NCBI RefSeq assembly: GCF_000226095.1
Contig: NC_016474.1
Span: 62,001-126,000 of the forward strand
Length of the DNA: 64,000 nt
Source: Thermothelomyces thermophilus ATCC 42464
Lineage: Eukaryota > Ascomycota > Sordariomycetes > Sordariales > Chaetomiaceae
Reading direction: 5' to 3'
Shown: piece after piece, positions 32,524 through 44,700 of the stretch
Numbering within the stretch: position 1 is the stretch's first letter
Layout: every line of letters starts with the position of its first letter
Notes under the pieces: model-generated
What the model saw: only the letters and a program-made list of their open reading frames with translations
Database searches by the model: none
What the model was told of the DNA's origin: nothing
Program-made: the position numbers and the translations under genes

Positions 32524-35500
32524 TCAAGTTGCCGGCCGCACCTTCGTAAATGAGGACGCAACCGAGTCAATCGACGTCCGGGGACTGGGGTTCGCACTCG
32601 AACTCGGCGTGGTAGCTGCGCTGCCGGACCGAGACACGGACTTTCTCAGCTTCAGATCGCACCGCCGGATGAGTTGCCTGCATTTGTTGTCCACATACCC
32701 CCGTTAGTGGTTGACAAGCAACAACAATGGGGGTTGCGTGACGGCTAAGAGGGCGGGTTATTGGGGGGGTGGGCTGAGGGAACGGGCATCAGATGGCAGC
32801 AGCAATCTGGAGCATCACTGACAGAGCGCCCCTGTCAGCGGGGTTCCGCACGACCACGAGTTGCTTGTCCTTTTTGCTCCCCCCAGTGCTGCTGTCACGG
32901 TCCTTCTTCTGCGGAGACGAGTTCCGGGATCGGCTGGCTCGGCGTGAAGCCGAAGCGAGTTGGTCGATGCGTTGCTGGAGTTCGATTATCTGCCCCGTGG
33001 CGGCGTTGTAGGACTGGGTCATGATGTCGAGGGATTGTTGAAGGATGTTAACTTGTTGCTGCGTGGCGCCGAGCTGAGCCGATAGGGCTGTGTTGCCTGC
33101 CGTGAGAGTATTGATCTCGTCAACACGCCGCGAGATCTCCTGAGCTTTCGCTTCCAGTTCAGCGCGCAGAGAGGCTGCCGCCGCGTGAGGATCCTTCGAC
33201 AGCTCCGCCTGTAGCTGTGTGATTTGACCCTGTAAGGAGGAAATCTTGGCCTCGAGCTCGGACTTGGCTGCCTCAAGCGGACGGAGTTTGTCTGCCTCCG
33301 CTTGCACCTTGGCAATCTTCGCCTTCAGGCACGCTGTTTGACTCTCAAGCTCGGTAACCTTGCTTTCCGCCGCAGCCTTCTCGCCGAGTAGCCCAGGAAT
33401 CTTCTCGGTATCTTGTTGAAGAGCGGCGATCCTGCCCCGAAGCTCGGCATTCTTGCCCTCGACTTCCGAGATCTTGCCCTCCAAGTCTGCAGCTCTGCCA
33501 GCAAGCGCAGACTTGGCGACCTCCAAGCCAGGGATCTTGTCTGCTTCGGCTTGTAACGCGGCCTTCTCTCCCGTGAGCTTGGCAATCTCCGCCTGGGCAG
33601 CATTGAGGGCATCGCTGACTTTGGCCATGTCTTTTGCCAAGTCAAGCCTTTGGCTCGCAAGCGAGACGTTGGCGTCCTTCGCACCGGCAAGGTCCGTGTT
33701 GAGAGTGTGAATCTGGGCTTGAAGCTCGTTCACCTCGGCGTTGGCATCTCCGGCTTGCTTTTGCAACGCGGCCTTGTCAGATTCAAGGCTTTCCACCTGA
33801 CTCTTGAGGTTGGTAGCTTCGGCCCTGGATGTCGACAGCTCCTTCTCAAGAGAGGTAACTTTGGAGTTGAGATCCGATGTAGAAGCCGTGAGAAGCTCGA
33901 CCTGCACGTTGAGACTGGCGATTTCCTCCTTGGCCGCCTCGAGCTCGGCTTGAACGCTGATTTTCTCCTGCTCCACAGATGCCTTGGCTTTCTCTAGCTC
34001 AACAACCCGGTCTTTCGCGGCGGCATGTTCCTTCTCAAGTTCCTTCCGCAGGGCAGCCTTCTCCTCCACGGCAGCATCCCGAATCGTTTGCTGCCGCTCC
34101 ACGGCAGCCTTTAGGTCTTCCTTTGAGGCGGCCAGATGCGCGTTCAGGGTAGCGATCTCCGTTCTGAGTTTCGCATGATCAGCAACCATGTCGGCAATCT
34201 CCTTGTCCTTGTTGTCGCGCTGCTCCTGGAGAGCGTCCCTGCTAGTTTCGAGGGCGGCAATCTGGTGAGCCAAGAGCTCCTCGCGTTGCTTCCGGTCGGC
34301 TTGGAGCTTCTTGTAGTCATTTTCCAGCGTGGCAAACTGTTCCATGACCCGCTCTTTCGACGTTTTGATTTCATCCCGCTCTTTCTCCGCTTCCTCGAGC
34401 ATAGCTTTCTGCAGCTCCATAGTAGACCTGTACTCGTCGAAGACTTGCCTGGTCGCCTCCAGCTTCGATTCCAGGTCCACCTTGCTGGCTCGTTCGGCGT
34501 CCCGTTCCTTCTCTGCGTCGTCGAGCATAACCCTTTGCAGGTCGAAGTTGCTGCGGAACTCATCAAAGAGTGCCTTTTGCTTATCCAACTTGCCGAATGC
34601 TTCTTCCTTGCTGCTGCGCTCGGCGTCGAGCTCTTTCTCGAGGGCGGTCTTCTCCTTATCGAGAGCGGTGAGACGCGAAGACTGGTTGTCAAGCTCCCTC
34701 TTCAGCTTTGCCTCGCTCTCTCGCAGCGTCTCTCGCTCTGCCTCGAGCAGTTCGATCTTGTGCATCAGGCTCCGCTCCATCTCCTGCTGGTAGCGCTCAA
34801 GCTCACGAGCATACCGAAACTCGGGCGTCTCGGAAGTGAGTGGGAGCATCTTGATCTGAACCGGCTTGTTCCCGCTCTTGACGACGGTCCGGTCTGCGGT
34901 CCGGTCCGTCTCGGAGACTGGCTTTCCCCGGATGCTCAGCCTTGGCTTGGCTTTCCGCACAGGCTGAACGGAGCTGGTAGTGCTCTCTGAACCAATGACG
35001 CTGGGCGTGAAGCGAACGGATGGTGCCGACTTCTTCTTAGTCTCGGCGGGGGTCACAACACTGGCACCGGAATCCGAGGGGGACGAGATAATGGTCGTGG
35101 CCTCCGTGGTGGAGGACAGGTCCGAAGACTCCGACACGGATTCGGTCTCTGCGTCTGTTGTGGTATAGTGCTTCTCATGGTGGTCGTATTGTTCGCGGCG
35201 GTCATGCGGTCTGCTGTCGTGTGCATACTGGGGGCCCAGAACGGTGCGAACTGGAGGCACATGATAGACGGATGGAACGCTCCCGGACGATGCCCGCGAC
35301 GGCCTCAGGCTGACGACCGCTTGACGCTCTGGGGGGATCGCTGGGAATTTGGCCTTGAGGACTCTCCTGGGTAGAGAGCTTGCCGGGGCGGAGGGCAGCG
35401 GTAGTGGCGGTGGTAGTGACGGTGGCGTCGGGGATCCCAGGTCAGAGTCGCTTCCTACCGCGGGCAGGTTGGATGATGTGACAGAGGTGTCCGAGTTCCG

Positions 35501-35704
35501 GCGCGGCCTTGTCGAAGGACGGACGGTTTTCCTCAAGATTGACTTGGCAGGCATTTTGGGCTGTTCTCTCTGACCGTCACGCTCCTGTTGACGGTCCGAC
35601 TCCCACTGCGGCCACTCGGCAGAGCGTCCGGAGGTCCGGGGCCCGGAGCCGGGGGTCACGGAGCCCCCTGTCCGTGGGCCGAGAGATTGTCTCTCTCTCT
35701 CCAT
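32524..35704 (-). CDS. Long coiled-coil protein, two exons
   Basis: Exon 1 is 35704-32823 and exon 2 is 32677-32524, for about 1,011 residues. The uninterrupted frame runs past 32823 to a stop at 32789, but a GTCAGT donor at 32822, a CACTAAC branch and an ATGCAG acceptor at 32678 give a phase-consistent join (RGAL/QLIRRCDLKLRKS). That join adds a Ser/Thr/Pro-rich tail typical of fungal proteins. Residues 1-285 are disordered, with a basic SILRKTVRPSTRPRR block and proline runs. About 290-930 is nearly continuous heptad coiled coil rich in Glu, Lys, Ala and Leu. After it comes a basic RRASRSRNSSPQKK segment. The start is ATG 35704, since the frame upstream begins only at GTG. It is likely a structural or tethering protein; no specific ortholog is recognised. 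Confidence 0.85.
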
Positions 35705-38700
35705 TGGGATAAGATTATGATATGGAAAATGTGTGTCTCGGTGCTGTAATGATCTCAATTCGAGGTGGTCGTCCGTGTTCCTCGCTTTCTGTCTCTTCGG
35801 GTCGCTCACGTCGCTATCGGATTGTAGTAATGGTGTGGCTTAGGAGTAGTGCAGTCACAGACGGGCATTTCGGGTTGGAATTCTCGGTCTTTTGGACGAG
35901 AATCGTGTTTGTTGTGCGCACGAGAGAGACGAGCCAGGTCGAGTGATGCAGGGAATGGGGACAAGCGAAGAGGACAAAGCAGGCTAGGGGTAGGGCGTGC
36001 AGCAGAGCGTGATTTTGAGGGCAACAGAGATGGGGCGTCCAGTGGGGAGCCGCAACACAGCAGTGTCCGCATCCAGCCCTGACACGCCCTGGCGGGCTCT
36101 CACTGGCCCTAACAGACGCCGGGCGTTTCGCTGGGTTCAGAGGGAGCGAAATTCCGTCGTGTAACTACCCGGCTTCACCGGCTTGACAAGGGTCTATGAG
36201 AGCGTGACTCACCCCAAATGTGGCTAGTCAGCCTTGCGAAAAGCTGGAATGAGGTATCCATTGAATCGGAGGGCTTGCATTGGGCATGGACATGGCCTGC
36301 GGCGCGGTGAAGTGTCGAATCGGGTCGGGCCTTCGGGCTCGTTCTGCGTTTGTGCATGGGCACAACACTCAGGGCGGGGAGAGAGACCAAAGCGGGAACT
36401 ACCCAGATGAGACCTGACGCGAAACATAGCCGGAACTCCAGGCTCACGGGGCATCCCTTCCATGCAATGTGATGTCGAGCTCCGCCCGACTAAAGTGCGT
36501 TTAGTTGCCACCGATTGCCAAATCACCAGTGGCAGGGCAGCATCGGGAAAATTGTCGCTGGCCGATGGCTGGCTGGTTGGTCCATGCTTTGCGTGTTGAG
36601 ATGTTGTCATTTGCTACGCCCAAGTGCGCAGTAAACCGGTGTGGCAATTGACAGATTGTCAGGGGCGGCAGCCAAGGCTGGCAATCATATTTCTCACCAG
36701 GCCGCCGCATTGAACGCAAGCGGGAAGGCGCTGCCAGTGTGAGACCGGGGACCAAGACGTTGGCTGGCCTTGGCTCCTTCCATCGCTCACCTCAGTACGA
36801 AGTAGTGCAGTTAGTGTAAGTGGTGTGTAAATACAACGACCCGTAAACAAAAACGTCAGCGGCTGCAGTGGATTGCGGGCGGGAAAGAGCGGGGCCGCTG
36901 ATGGGACCAATGAGAAAAGGGTCATTGAGGCGGAAAGCCCCACTTTTGGGCATCATTGGGCCACGACATGCTCGACGTGGTCCCGCACAATTCGCGATCT
37001 TGCAACTTCGTGCCTTCCCCGGAACGCTCAGCGCAGGCAAATTGACTCTTGACTCCGAGTCGTGGAAGAGTCACTTTCCTGGAGCCACGGCAGGGCAATG
37101 CACAGAGCTGGAACTGCACCCCCTTCCCAAGCTAAGATTCAACTGGATGCCCAGGCTCCCTGACGTTTGCTTGCATCACCACCACTGGACCATGTGTATA
37201 AATGGACATACACTACATCCTACATACACTCCCAATGTTGCCTGGGCTCCAACTGCAGCGTTTGCCACCTCAACGCGAGCCCAGACTACACCAAGCTCTT
37301 CAAGTTTGTGCGGTTCCTGGATCCAGCCATCGAATTGATCTCCCGCATGTTCCCCATGTCATTCCCGCCAAATACGGTTTGGCAAAAAACGTCACGTCAG
37401 GGCAGGGCAGGGCAACCACTCGTTGAGACACGGTGGGACCCTGTGAGGCACAACTCAGAAGACGCTCTCCATGCTGGCCGAGGCGGAGTCAGCTGGGAAC
37501 ACAAACGCGCAATCTCGGGAGATAACGGTCAGATCAGACACTCACGGCCGATGATGAATGTCAGCCTAGGAGGCAGTACGTACCAGGCGTCTAATCTAAC
37601 CCTGTTGAACGGGTATATCCCTCTCCTTCACGTGGCCAAAGTTGCTGCCCAGAAACCTGTAAACCGGACATCGGAAGCGGTGGCATCACTGCCTAGGTAG
37701 GTAGCTGAGCGAGACCACCTGGATGGGCCTACACTTGGGCCTACACTAGGACCACTGACAGCGAGCCGATCCTAGCCTGCTCCGCGCACTACCTGACGCA
37801 GTCTTATTGGGGGAACCCCTGACTTACAGACAGGTCTATAGTAGCGTACGAACCGTGGCAAGTAATTATCCACTACAGAGCAGTCCATAGGATAGTCCAG
37901 GGTTGTTTCGTAGTGTAGTCCGAATGCCTGCAGGTCTGCACTCCGCTCTGAAGTGCTGTCGTTTGCCCTGCAAACCAGAAAACACAGCATAATCCAACGG
38001 TTGATCACGTTTGCCCCTTGCGCTTGAAGTTTGGTAGCATCGAGAGCTGCAGCGACCCTCGGATGACTCCTTCTAAGTGGTCCATTTCTCCTGTGCTCGC
38101 CTAGAAGACCAGTGTTGGTCTCTGGCGCCCCTCCCCCGCGCGCTGGTCTTGGATGTTAATTGGCGGCCATCTATTTCCAGGCATGTAGTATGTAAATAGC
38201 AACAGATTACATGATGGGGGAATCTTTACTAACAGCGGTAAGATTTTATCCCCACACCCAGGCGGTGAAGGGCCTAGGCCCATATGTGTCTCCCCACGAC
38301 ACGTATAATAGGCCGCCCGGCCTCGCCAACAGATTGCTCCCGTCTCTCGTGTTTGGATAGGGATTCCCGCCACCTGCGTCCCGCCGCGTCTGCCTGCGAG
38401 GCCTCGCCAAGGGGATTGATTTATTTCGCAAACCGTGACTAGGGCGGCTTGACCCGGACGCATAGCCGCATGGTCGCAAAACGTCGAATGGAGTCATGAC
38501 GAGAAACTACGTGTACGCATGAGTATTCCGTCGGCTGAGCCGATTTGAGCCGCTTCCGAAGGCAGCATCGCGGACAGCTGTCCCCCGGACGACTCGGAGA
38601 GACAGGCGGTCGAAAGAGCGGAAGAGGCCCCATGAAAATAATGGCCAAAGTGAGGGGCTTGGACGGCCAGCGTCAGACGACGAGAGGCCGCGTGGTTGGA

Positions 38701-41700
38701 ACGCTGCGCGCAGACCGAGATCGATTAGGATCTCCAGTATGCCGCTTGCCATATGCAAGATGGGGTTTGGTCGATTTCGGGTCCGGGTTGCCAACGCATG
38801 CAGCTTCGCGGGAGCGGTGAGAACCGCAATGTCTTGGAGCCGCATCGGAGCCGTGGCCCTTAGCTCAGAAAGGTGATGGTGACGCTAACTGCTCGCGGAA
38901 CCGAAATCGTGACAGCGAGTCCGTGAAATAGAATTTGTAATATTTTCCGATCCGAGAGAGGCTCAACAGGGCGGTATTCTCGAAGGTGAGCAGTGCAACA
39001 TCCTCTCAGGCTGAAAGTACTGGCCTCCTAGCACTCCTAACACTCGAAGTACTCTGCCTAGGCGGTAGGTCCCGACGAAACTACAAGTTATTAGCTTTGT
39101 ATTTTTATTTTACTTCTATTTTTATTTGGTGGATACGGCACTTAGCTGGAGTGGTATGTTACCATGTTAGCCGAGTGTCATTCATAACTAATTATGAAAT
39201 ACGAAATATGAGTGAAGAGCTCATAACTTTTCACATGGTCTATGACCATATGACAACGTTCATGAGTTGGTTAGTATATCTGAAAGGTTGTGACAGATCT
39301 TGAAATCACTCTATATGAAGCATCCTTTGAAACCGTGTAACATTCTCTATCAGAAACTCAACCATAGCTAGGGGTAGTGGTTCCTTTGCTCACATCTTGA
39401 ATTCGGTTGAACTAGCCTTTTCAACTGCTTTTGCTTCCAGGGCAGTCGTTTGTGGGAGACAATATTTGAAGACCTAGACAATTTTCTTTCATAAGCACTA
39501 CAGAACGTAGTTATGATTTCCAACGTTCACTTAATAGCGAACTGAACCCGCTCAGTGATGCGCCTGGAGCTTCCGTCGTCTACGGAGCTTGGATTTCAAG
39601 CACAAGCTCAAACCGGATCTTATGCTTCAGAGTGCTCGACACTCAGCGCACTGGGGAAAGTAACAAGCACAGCAAAGCAAAAGAGTTTTCACAACCTCGT
39701 TTCTCATTTTCTTAGTTTCTGGAATCGGTGTGCCTGCGACCAACGAAACCTACAGCCATCTAAGCAGAAAATTGCCAGAGAGGCCTCAAGTTTATTGCTG
39801 ACATACAATACCCACCGACTAGGGTACCTAGTACCTAACATGCGAGCTGAGTTCTACCACCTTTGGGAACTGGGTATGGAAAGCGATACCAAAGGGGCGA
39901 CGCCAAAGAACGGCCGACTCGACTTCCAGGATCGAAGGATTAGCATCTTGACCCATCATGATCGCCCTCGTTCCAACCTCGGTACATATGCCTTGATAAG
40001 GCCTTCGAATGACAGGACATTCCCGAACCAAAGTCGACTTGAAAATTCACGGATATCCAGCTCATCATCGGCTAAACTTGAGCTTTGCTGGCTTGATCTC
40101 CGCCCTCTCCCCGATTCTCTCTCCCCGCTACTCCCGATTCTCTTGCCGCTTGCCCCCCTTCCCCCATCTCTCAAAACAAAACGTAGGGCTAAATGAAGCT
40201 GATTTGGACAAACGACGTTCGTGAAGGTGCTCGAAGTCTTCGGCTTACTACAGAATCCTGCCGAGGACATAGCTTGAGGGAGCCTCTGGAAGTCAATACT
40301 TCCTAGCCAGCTTGAACTCGCCGTTGTGTCACAGTCCGATGAATCGTAGCCTAAGGCAGCTGCATGGCTATTGCTCCCGCCAGCGATGAGTGATCTCCAA
40401 GATCGATATATGACCAGCCAAGGTTTCGTAAGAGCCATCGTGGGCCACCAACATTAGAATGGATCGTATTGCGCAGGCGATACAACAGTCTATCTAATGC
40501 AGCGCTATGCCTACAGGGCATTCTCACCAATGGCCTCAATAGAGGATATGCCGTTTGACTCCGTCGCGAATGACACTTGCGAGCCGCCGTTGTGGCCAAC
40601 TATCGGCTTGTTTTACAATGCATGTGCGTTGCACTCAGCCATCTCACCATTTCGAGTCTGATACGGTCGTCCATGTGCCGTTCCCGTAGGAGGCACGTGA
40701 ACTAATTACGGAGCAGACCCTTGGGAGTGGGAGTTCAGCTTGTGTAAAGAGTCACGAGAGTACGCAGAAAACCGCAAGGCAGCAATCAGAGAGCCGAGGC
40801 CATGCGATTGGGCACAGACCTCAGCTCGTCTCGGTCACAGCGACAGAACATCAGACGAAGAAACTGGACTGGATTTCCAGATCAAAATAGGCCGTCTTGG
40901 CAGTTGCAGGAATCGGGGGCTTGTGCTGCCCGCGGACGCCATGTTGCAAAGCCATTATTAGGTGAGAAGCAAGATCTACGTCGGCGGGTAAGTACGGGAG
41001 CGCGTTATTCGACGCCACCATTGAGATCCTCAATGCATCTCCAAGGCATCTCGGCGGCGTCTCAGAAGGGGGACATATTCCGGACGGAAAAGCTAATACC
41101 GGAATGCTACAATATGACTTGGTCTAGGTGGTTGCGCAATGTGTGTGTGTGTGTGTGTTGTCGCGAACCGAAGGGAGGCAGTGATAGCCTGCTGTTTGTG
41201 AAGGTACAACAAAATGGGCGGCTCGATCGCAAAACGCCTTGCTTCCGAAGTGCGACCGACGCAATGTGTTTCGCTTTCGCGAACAATGCCGGGGAGCTTT
41301 GGTTGCGAAGCGATACGGGATGAGAAGGGTTCCTCTGGACCTGGCACCGAGGATGGCAGGCCGGATTGGCAGAGGCCGGGAAAGGGGGTTTCAGCACGGT
41401 TGCGTTGGATCCCGATCCCGGGTCGCACTCCGAACTGAACCGGAATGGCGCCGGATCCGAGTGGGGCAAGAGTGAAGTGGCTCGCTCGGATCAACTTAGT
41501 CATTGGTTGAAACTTAGCCTGTATTACGCTGCCGCCGGCTGAGGTGTAGTATAGGAAAAAAAATCCAAAAACTCATAAGCGCGAGGATGACGTTTTCGGG
41601 AGTATCTGTTGTGCAGTGAGGCTGCATGTCGTCTGCGGCCGGCACCTTTTACGGTGCCGTTGGAAGTGCTAAATGAGTGAGATGTCTCAGGAGCCGCTGT

Positions 41701-44700
41701 TGGGCGGGCAGCCTTGACCTCGGGCGAGGCAGCCATGACACGAAGCTGATATGTTGGACAGTGCTTGGGGGCCTGTGTCTTTGAAACACCCGGCGAAGTG
41801 TCCAAAAGCTCTCCGGTCCACCGCACTTAAACGCGGCGAATAGTGGCGGAAGAGCACAAAGGTTGCAGACATGGTTACCCGAGACACAAGCAGCCGAGGC
41901 CAGAGTTACCGCGGATTGAAGTGCGTTGCGCGACCCATCAATCGCCTGTTTGGTCAAATGAAAGATGCAGAATGTAGACAGCCCGAGAGCTCGGCTGCTT
42001 ATTTGCGACTGGGAGCGTGGGGGGGATGGTTGGAAAGGTGTGGGCGGATGCGGGCGCACCAACCCTCGCGTTGGTTTTCGTGCCGTCACAGTGCTGACGC
42101 TGGGTCAGGTTGCCAGCAGTTTCGTGATGGGTTGTTGGCCCATTTAGGGCGGCAATGGCAGACACTAACCTTGCAAGCGCATTCCGTACATTGAATCTAG
42201 TAAGTACGTCCGTACTGCATGTGGGATCAGACGGCGTCTCAGGGCACTCGCGTACCATTGTTTCTCAGTACTCCGTACTGATAGGCCGCAAAAGCGCAGT
42301 ATGAGGCAGGCTGCGTTGAGAAAGGGGCTCGTGCGTTTCTTTGCGCCCAGGCCAAAGTGCATCTCATCTCTCGACTTGGAAACGGAAGCCAAAAGTGGCA
42401 AACGCTCCGTTTTTTACAGAAATTTGTTGCACGGAAGAATCCGTGCAGGGGTAGAGTGCGGGACTTCCACCCTGCCTTCCAAAAACATTCCTTGCGGATC
42501 GCAGTTCCCGACTTGCACACGCCTTGACACCGCAGCATCTGCTTCGGTCTGCTGCTTCGGGGGATTTGAGAAGAGAGGGAAAGGGGGCGCATCTACAAAC
42601 GGAAGTTGACGGCGTCAATGTGCTGCGTGTTCGGTGACGCATGGAAGGATCGTCCTTGCCCTCGAGTCGGTTGCAGCTCAGGAAGAGGAAGGAGGGTCAA
42701 GGCCACTGTACGGATTACGCAGCAAGGTTCTTGCTTCACCACCAACCGGGAACCTCGCGGTTTCAGTAGCTCCTGCTATTCGAGCTTCGAATTTCTACTA
42801 ACGAAACAAGGTCCCAAAATTCACGACAAAGGTAAATAAATTGCCACCAAATAAGATGAGGCATTACACAACAATTTGACTTATTACAGGCATACACCAT
42901 ACAGGAGTTTGTGCTTCCTGCAAATGTCGGCAGCAATCTGGGCGTTCACTTAACAAGATACGGATAAAGAGGTTAACTAACGGACGCTTTGGGACCGTTG
43001 ATCCCATCATTACGGAGTAAATACTGCGAAATTGACAGCAGAGGTCGGGGTTGCAGCCGCAAAAAATAGCATGGGCATTCCCACCATGGGCCAGAATTTG
43101 TTTGCATCGAGCCTTGACGCCTCGCGCGCCATGTCATCCTCACCATCCCAAGAAGGCACTTCTCATGTCCCCTCTAGTCGGAACGCAGACGGTGCTGCAT
43201 ATCAACCCGGACGGTTGCAGCATGCGAAACCTTGACCGATGGCGGTGGAAGGGGGAGGAGGGGTTGCAGCAGGATTTCTTTTAAGTCTTAGTTGCGGCGG
43301 GCCCAGTTTGTGTGGGGCGGGAAACTTGGAGAGACATATCCAAACGCGCATACACACCCGCGCACCCGACACCCACCACCACGAACACAGAATCCACAAT
43401 TCCGAACAGGCAACGAGCTAGCCAGCCAGCCAGGAAGCCAGCCCGTCAGCCGGAATCAGCCAGTCAACCAGCTAGAGCCGTAATGCTTAGTGCGGGCAAA
43501 GAAGAGGAGTTGTTTGACGATCGGGCGCAGCACAATGAACAGGCCGGGTGTGGTACTTTCGTTCGACGATTGCCAGCTTGTATTACCGTCTCTCGCGTTG
43601 GCTTTTTTTTGGGGCCAGCTTGCGCGTTCTTACCGACGGCGTTCTTCAAATCGTCGCCCACTTACATAGTACAGCCGCCAGCGCTCGTTCGACTCTCGGT
43701 CGAGCCAAGCATACTAGTTACTAGCTGGACGAGTGGAGGTGTCCTCTCGGAAGGCCGAGATCGCAGTATAGTGCATTACCAGGTGAGCCCATTTTCTCTT
43801 TTCTTTTTCTTCGTCCTTCTCACGAGTGATTGTTGCAGGACCGCGCGCCCGGAGCTTCCGTCTCGCCAACTCTCAGCAGCCCGCCGCGAAGGGACTGCCC
43901 CTGAACCGCACGCCGAACCCCAATCAGCGCTGCCAGGGCGGGGCTCGCCGGCGAGGAGCTCCGCACCCAACAAAAACGAGTTGGACGGCCGAGACCACGG
44001 ACATTGCGGTCTCCCCACCGACAAGCCCCAACCTTCCTCATGGTGATTGCCACACGAAGACATTCGAGTCGTGATCGTTCTGTGTGTCGTACTGCGTAGT
44101 GTACTTTCCCCGTATGTTCCGTCATATACATACATAGAGTACGAAGTCCAAAGGCGACCAGTTGCCGCTCACAGCCGGTTTGGGATGAAGGGAGCCTGCG
44201 GCGCCGAGAAGCATCTCGAATCTTCGTACTTGTACTGGCTCAGACACAACCATCCGGCATGCCGTGTTTTCCGCGATGCTTCATCCTTGCTCGATGCTGA
44301 CTGCTGGCTGGCATCCCTGGTGCGGCGTAGTGTCCCGGATGGGAGTGTTTGAGTGAGATGCCAACCGAGCAAAGAAAAGGCGATCTCTGGAGACGTCGGC
44401 TGTGTGGAAGACAAACCACCCTTGGTGCCGCTCTTCTGTAACTGGCTCTGGACCAACCAGGTAAGAGACATTGGTCTCTCACCAAGCCGCTCGCTGGGTT
44501 GCGGCGGGCCTGCTCCGGGCTTCGCACAGTAACCCCCCCCCCCAAAAATCTTGTTTGGGCGCCGCCTCTTTTTCTTTTTCACCAATATACATAACTAGGA
44601 AACTGGTTATTTTTGTATCGTCAATTGTACATACATACGGATACGGATACTGCAGTGCGGGATCAGCTAGCTGGGCCGTGGCTGGTTTGCTTGTTCGCTC

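Noticed and set aside
35705-35809. Upstream extension of the coiled-coil gene
   Set aside because: The extension starts at GTG, not ATG, and reads like leader sequence.
38986-39303. 105-codon frame with hydrophobic segments in AT-rich DNA
   Set aside because: Hydrophobicity follows from local T-richness. No start context or homologous family is apparent.
39555-40196. 213-codon plus-strand open frame
   Set aside because: There is no domain or signal, composition shifts to a CT-rich low-complexity end, and no splice signals or promoter support it. A frame this long can arise by chance in 13 kb of gene-free DNA.
43312-44046. 244-codon plus-strand frame with Ser-Gln-Pro-Ala repeats
   Set aside because: The repeat is a nucleotide AGCC repeat, the rest has no fold signature, and an intron-like block interrupts it. 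It may be a noncoding leader exon.
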